Below are positions 30,127-33,723 of a DNA stretch of 33,723 bases, piece by piece. The position numbers were made by a program, and so were the translations under genes. The stretch comes from Minisyncoccota bacterium (lineage in GTDB: Bacteria > Patescibacteriota > Minisyncoccia > JAHIHE01 > JAGLIN01), in contig JAGLIM010000053.1 in assembly GCA_023142995.1 (NCBI GenBank), forward strand, positions 1 through 33,723, read 5' to 3'. Under the pieces are notes generated by a model. That model worked only from the letters and a program-made list of their open reading frames with translations, did not search any database and was not told the origin of the DNA. The first letter of the stretch is position 1; the number at the start of each line of letters is the position of its first letter.

Positions 30127-30990
30127 TTATTTCTTCACTCCAAGAACCTTCAATATATTTCCAGAGAGAATCTGCTTTTTCTCTCTGCTATCAAGATCAA
30201 GTCTTTCTTCCAAAGAATCAACCAATGAAAGATATGCTTTATGCGAAGAAATAGGCCAATCTGTGCCAAAAATAATTTTCTCCGTTCCCATAAGATCTAC
30301 AAACACATCTGCGATCGTCTTGACAATATATTCTTCATTCTTTCTTTTCCATTTCTCACTCCTTCCTTGATTCTTAGTTGTATTGCTAACAAGTCCAGAA
30401 AAGTCTAAATAGACATTAGGATTCTTGTGAGCAACAGCAGTCGCCTGACGAATATCAGGATCACCAAGATGACTGATCACTATTCTCAGCTCTGGAAATT
30501 TATCCGCGACATCATCAAAATAGATCGGTCGCGAAAACCGTATTCCACCAGAACTCTTATAAGCCAATCCACTATGGAACATCACAGGAACTTCGAACTT
30601 TGCCGCCAGCTCGTAGATTTCGTCAAGCTTCTGATCATTCGGATATACAAACTGATATCCTGGATAAAGCTTGATCCCAACAATTTGATCTTCTAGAAGC
30701 AAACGCTCCAATTCAGAAACTCCTTTTTGCAAATGATTCTCCGCATCCAAGCTTCCAAAAACTACAATATTATCATAGCCATTAGTCAAAGAAAGAATTT
30801 GTTCGTTACTAATACTTCCAGTCTTTCTTGGGAAATAGGCAGCCAGAGCAATAGCAACATCAATCCTGTTCTCTGTCATACTTCTTTCCAGCTCCTCTAT
30901 CCTTGCTCTACTTTTAGGATAAGTACTAAGATGAACATGGTTGTCAATAATACTTGCCCGCTTTAACATTTTCTTAACTTCTTTTCTCAT
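30127..30990 (-). CDS. Amidohydrolase family protein
   Basis: 287 aa. The TIM-barrel metal-hydrolase motifs are IIDNHVHLS at the N-terminus, VMFHSG, VISHLGDPD and FGTDWPIS near the end: the amidohydrolase_2 pattern. It is the first gene of the operon; AGGAGG stands ten bases before ATG. Substrate unknown; its place ahead of coaB invites a role in pantothenate or CoA metabolism, but that is inference. Confidence 0.85.
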   Translation of the reverse strand: MRKEVKKMLKRASIIDNHVHLSTYPKSRARIEELERSMTENRIDVAIALAAYFPRKTGSISNEQILSLTNGYDNIVVFGSLDAENHLQKGVSELERLLLEDQIVGIKLYPGYQFVYPNDQKLDEIYELAAKFEVPVMFHSGLAYKSSGGIRFSRPIYFDDVADKFPELRIVISHLGDPDIRQATAVAHKNPNVYLDFSGLVSNTTKNQGRSEKWKRKNEEYIVKTIADVFVDLMGTEKIIFGTDWPISSHKAYLSLVDSLEERLDLDSREKKQILSGNILKVLGVKK

Positions 30991-31016
30991 TAATTTATTG
31001 CCTCCTTATTTAGTTG

Positions 31017-31026
31017 TTAAAGAACA
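31017..31026 (-). promoter_or_regulatory. boxA-like motif in the CoA operon leader
   Basis: TGTTCTTTAACAACTAAA on the minus strand, 27 bases before the amidohydrolase start. It is the best match in the window to rrn boxA. A hairpin AGCTTTT/AGAAAGCT lies further upstream; I could not place the promoter with confidence. Confidence 0.5.
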
Positions 31027-31103
31027 CAGAAATCTTGTAAATTCCTGTTTTCTAAATCTCAGCTTTCTACTAAAAGCTTAGATCCAGAAAACAAAATGCT
31101 ACA

Positions 31104-31134
31104 AAAAACGACCGCTTTAAGCGGTCGTTTTTTG
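31104..31134. terminator. Bidirectional terminator-like palindrome
   Basis: ACGACCGCTTTAAGCGGTCGT is a perfect palindrome with T runs on both strands. Confidence 0.8.
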
Positions 31135-31177
31135 TTTAAATAAGTGCACTTTGGTCAACACATTCTAAAAGCCACAC

Positions 31178-31438
31178 TAAAAACAACGACCGCTAATAAT
31201 CGGATAGGGTTGTTAATAGAAAGTTGTCTTCTTTGATAAAACATAATTTTATTATTTTATTATTTTCTCATAAATCAAAACTAAAAAAACGACCAAATGG
31301 TCGCTGTAAGAATCTGATGTAATAAATATTATTTACAACAACTCAAAAACAACGACCATTGGCGTCCAATACAATTAGATAGCATTTTTTGTTGTTTTTG
31401 ATAAAACATAATTTTATTATTTATTATTACATTTTCAT
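31178..31438. repeat. Two degenerate ~90-bp direct repeats with CGACC hairpins
   Basis: Repeat 1 (about 31178-31268) and repeat 2 (about 31344-31438) both begin AAAACAACGACC and end TTTGATAAAACATAATTTTA. Between them is another hairpin, CGACCAAATGGTCG (about 31290). The 31000-31478 gap holds only these and the palindrome at 31104. Confidence 0.8.
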
Positions 31439-31478
31439 AATATCATATAAAAACAAACTGTCAAATTTTTTAAAATTA

Positions 31479-31940
31479 TTATTTGATCTTCTTCTTTTTT
31501 ATTATGCTTCTGACTTTTTCAACAATTTCATCAACAGTAAAATGCGCTTTTATAATATAGTCCTCAGCTCCCATATCAAGTCCTTTTTTCACTTCATTGT
31601 CTTGTCCTAGATTAGTAAGCATAATTATAGGTATAAGAGCAGTTTCTATATTTTCTTTTGTCTGTTTTAATATGTCGAAACCATCCATCCCAGGTAAAAT
31701 AACATCCAACAAAACTAATTGGGGCTTAGTATCTTTAATTTTTTTGAAAGCATCAAGTCCATCTGAAGAAGTTGCAACATCAAAGCCTTCTTTTCTCAAC
31801 TTAATTTCGCATATATCTCTTAAAAAGTCATCATCTTCAACAAGTAATACTCTAATTCCTACCTCTTTAGAGGTTTCTTCCTCTTCTTCTTCAAATTGTA
31901 ACAACTTTTTATTTTCTATTATAGATATCTTTTTTAGCAT
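31479..31940 (-). CDS. Stand-alone response regulator receiver protein
   Basis: About 153 aa; the track starts at a TTG three codons earlier, ATG at 31940 is preferred. A short N-terminal tail with a run of Glu precedes a full receiver domain: VLLVEDDDF (acidic pocket), VLLDVILPGMDG (phosphorylated Asp), IIMLTN and DYIIKAHF (Lys). There is no output domain. Such proteins often lie by type IV pilus genes in CPR genomes, which fits here. No Shine-Dalgarno sequence is seen; TATAAAT stands about 15 bases before ATG, so the leader is short or absent. Confidence 0.9.
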   Translation of the reverse strand: MLKKISIIENKKLLQFEEEEEETSKEVGIRVLLVEDDDFLRDICEIKLRKEGFDVATSSDGLDAFKKIKDTKPQLVLLDVILPGMDGFDILKQTKENIETALIPIIMLTNLGQDNEVKKGLDMGAEDYIIKAHFTVDEIVEKVRSIIKKKKIK

Positions 31941-32157
31941 ATTCAACAATAATTATTTATATTTTTATAAACTGTCTTTAATTTATTACTAATTTCTAAT
32001 AACATATTGTAATACATTATAACATATTATATCTATATAAACAATCAAAAAAATATCATCAAAAAAATATCGCGTCAAACGATATTTCTATCTTATAAAA
32101 TAATAATTTATACAAGTTTGTTATAAGTTATTAGTTATATGTTATAAGTTAATTTAG

Positions 32158-32229
32158 TGTCCCCGGCAGGAATCGAACCCACATCAAGAGCTTAGAAGGC
32201 TCCCGTTCTATCCGTTGAACTACGGGGAC
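32158..32229 (-). tRNA. tRNA-Arg (anticodon TCT)
   Basis: Acceptor GTCCCCG/CGGGGAC with discriminator A, anticodon loop CTTCTAA, T loop TTCGATT. CCA is not encoded. Downstream (32110-32150) are AAGTTATTAGTTATATG-like imperfect repeats. Confidence 0.97.
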
Positions 32230-32312
32230 AAAAAAACAAGCAGTGCAAACAATCTATAACGATTCTTAACACTGTTAAATGCTAACAAATATATTAATTT
32301 TGGTCAATAGGA

Positions 32313-32759
32313 CTAAGGTCCGATATCAACATCAATAACATCAACATCAACATCAACATCACTAATTATAATATCATCATCTATTTCTACTGGATCTTCT
32401 TCAGAAACAATATCTGATTCTGCATCATCTTTTTCTGATTCATTGAATACAAAAGGATTTTTATAATCATATTGTTCCTTATTCTTAAAGTTCAATTTAT
32501 CAACATTAATTTGTTCGATCATTTTTAAACTTAAACGGTTTGCTGATTTTAAATTTGCAATCACTTTATCTTCTGATTCAATATAGTCAATATACTTAAT
32601 TTTGACATACGCATCTTCATAAACAACCTTGAAAGAAAAAAGAATGATCGCAAAAAAATAAAAAAGAATGATCAATGATTTATATTTAATAAACTTTGAA
32701 AAAATCTTATTTATAATTTTCTTATCAAATTTTATTTTGATTTTTTTTAGTTTCTTCAT
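32313..32759 (-). CDS. Membrane protein in the pilus cluster (PilP position)
   Basis: 148 aa. A very basic N-terminus (KKLKKIKIKFDKK), one membrane segment (about 28-46), then a periplasm-side tail that grows ever more acidic and ends in DVDVDVDVIDVDIG, coded by GATGTT hexamers. It follows pilO by 18 bases, the place of PilP in other clusters, but no PilP domain is evident. Function by position only. Confidence 0.7.
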   Translation of the reverse strand: MKKLKKIKIKFDKKIINKIFSKFIKYKSLIILFYFFAIILFSFKVVYEDAYVKIKYIDYIESEDKVIANLKSANRLSLKMIEQINVDKLNFKNKEQYDYKNPFVFNESEKDDAESDIVSEEDPVEIDDDIIISDVDVDVDVIDVDIGP

Positions 32760-32777
32760 TTTTTATGATTATTACTT

Positions 32778-33302
32778 TTATTTCCAAGCATAAACCTTTA
32801 AACTTGCTTTTATGTTTATATTTTCGTTATTACTAGAAACCGTTATATTTTCAATATCATTTTTATATTTTAGATTCTCCATATAATCAAAAAAATGCAT
32901 TATTTGATTAAAATCACCAGTGATATTAATACTATAGTTTATATAAGAAAGCTCCTTATTAATATCATTTATATCTTTACTAACCATTATTAACTTGACA
33001 CCAGTCTCATCTGTAACGTTTTCCTTAACTTCTGTTATAAAATTATATATTTCAGAATATTCTATAATGTTGCTTGATATTTTATCAATATTGCTCTCAA
33101 GTTTTTGATAGTTTTCTTTTATATTATTAATTTGCTTATTTTGCATATCTAATCGCTTTATCTCCTCTTTCTTTTCTATTATCTCAACAGTTTTAAGTTT
33201 TATTTCATCTGATAGATAAACAACGCTCACATAAAATATTGACAATAATATTGCTAGTGTTGAAAATACTTTTAAATATATTTTTTTTTCAATTCTACTC
33301 AT
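32778..33302 (-). CDS. pilO: PilO-like type IV pilus assembly protein
   Basis: 174 aa. One N-terminal membrane segment (about 12-30), a coiled coil (about 32-75) and a C-terminal ferredoxin-like domain (SINITGDFNQIMHFFDYMENL) as in PilO. PilO with PilN forms the inner-membrane alignment complex of the pilus. It lies directly behind the pilN-like gene. Sequence is very AT-rich. Confidence 0.75.
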   Translation of the reverse strand: MSRIEKKIYLKVFSTLAILLSIFYVSVVYLSDEIKLKTVEIIEKKEEIKRLDMQNKQINNIKENYQKLESNIDKISSNIIEYSEIYNFITEVKENVTDETGVKLIMVSKDINDINKELSYINYSINITGDFNQIMHFFDYMENLKYKNDIENITVSSNNENINIKASLKVYAWK

Positions 33303-33375
33303 GAGAATATTTTTTACAGTTATGAAAACTAATTTAAAATAAGATCTTAAAAGTGAAAAAATATAATATTATATT

Positions 33376-33723
33376 TTATCTTTCCATATTTAGATTATAT
33401 TGAAAGCTTTTATTATCGTAATTTGTTGGATCAACAGCAAAACCTGAAAAAACTTTTGAATTTTTTAAATTTTCTTCTAGTGCAAGTAAATCATCCATCG
33501 TTAATGATTCTCCAATAATCTTTACTGCTAATATATTATAATTTTTATTTTCAATTTGCTTTGCTCTTCTGCTACTTGACGAAGTAGTAATTTTAATACT
33601 TGGCCCTATACTAACATTATTGATTTTAATCCCATCTGGTATAACACTAGTCAAATCTTCAAGAACATTCAGCCAAATTGGATGCATTTTTTCCAGCTCT
33701 GTATATGCCCTTATCTTAGCTTC
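33376..33723 (-). CDS. pilN: PilN-like type IV pilus assembly protein (partial, C-terminal part)
   Basis: The frame is open to the window end, 12 codons beyond the ATG used in the track, so the N-terminus is missing. The visible part (HPIWLNVLEDLTSVIPDGIKINNVSI..., then VKIIGESLTMDDLLALEENLKNSKVF) matches the C-terminal domain of PilN, in which one loop pairs with PilO. A Ser-rich stretch (TTSSSSRRAKQ) is inserted. Confidence 0.78.
   Translation of the reverse strand, partial: EAKIRAYTELEKMHPIWLNVLEDLTSVIPDGIKINNVSIGPSIKITTSSSSRRAKQIENKNYNILAVKIIGESLTMDDLLALEENLKNSKVFSGFAVDPTNYDNKSFQYNLNMER

Noticed and set aside
1-33723. Archaeal genome as source of the whole window
   Set aside because: ClpC, RecX, VanW, L,D-transpeptidase, PilN/PilO and TTGACA/TATAAT promoters are bacterial; only the cytochrome looks archaeal.
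1-33723. Alternative genetic code (TGA as Gly or Trp)
   Set aside because: TGA ends several clear genes (5002-5430, 6014-6937, cytochrome) at the expected length, and Trp is coded by TGG.

Overview
The window looks like bacterial chromosome from an AT-rich, small-genome lineage, most likely Candidate Phyla Radiation/Patescibacteria. Supporting signs are small genes, many dispersed palindromes, tRNA genes without encoded CCA, a PilN/PilO cluster next to a stand-alone receiver protein, and VanW, ComF, RecX and L,D-transpeptidase genes. TGA is used as a stop and TGG as Trp, so there is no sign of the recoded CPR lineages. The lineage call is inference from gene content only.

Layout. 1-4510 (minus): an L,D-transpeptidase gene, then a clpC-comF operon whose leader consists of 15 copies of an 8-bp repeat. 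4690-7160 (plus): two accessory transcription units, each with a consensus promoter, an own terminator and a shared palindromic repeat block behind it. 7200-10770 (plus): recX, a VanW-family gene, maf and a tRNA-Arg/Lys/His cluster. 10790-13600: an array of small single-gene modules separated by a 35-bp repeat. The gene-proximal end of that repeat resembles the 3' end of tRNA-His plus its terminator. 13600-21700 (mostly minus): a small gene that apparently starts at ATT, then purB, purL and purM as separately promoted units. 21846-25073 (plus): a 61-aa zinc-ribbon-like protein, a class I/II aminotransferase and a nine-heme cytochrome c. The cytochrome has a C-terminal PGF-CTERM-like (archaeal) sorting signal and lies between two copies of the aminotransferase 3' end plus terminator. 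25387-30990 (minus): a hypothetical gene and a seven-gene operon for the last steps of CoA synthesis (CoaB, CoaC as separate proteins, CoaD-CoaE fused) with an amidohydrolase, a metallo-hydrolase and a GNAT protein. 31010-33723 (minus): a repeat-rich spacer, a receiver protein, tRNA-Arg(TCT) and the end of a type IV pilus cluster.

Themes. Metabolic genes (purB, purL, purM, the CoA operon) share short leaders with a boxA-like TGTTCTTTA motif and AGGAGG ribosome sites. Accessory genes come as promoter-hairpin leader-gene-terminator modules. In two places a module sits directly behind a gene whose 3' end and terminator are repeated at its far side, as expected for integration into gene 3' ends. 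The most striking cargo is the apparently archaeal multiheme cytochrome, which now carries a host-type ribosome-binding site and a bacterial promoter.
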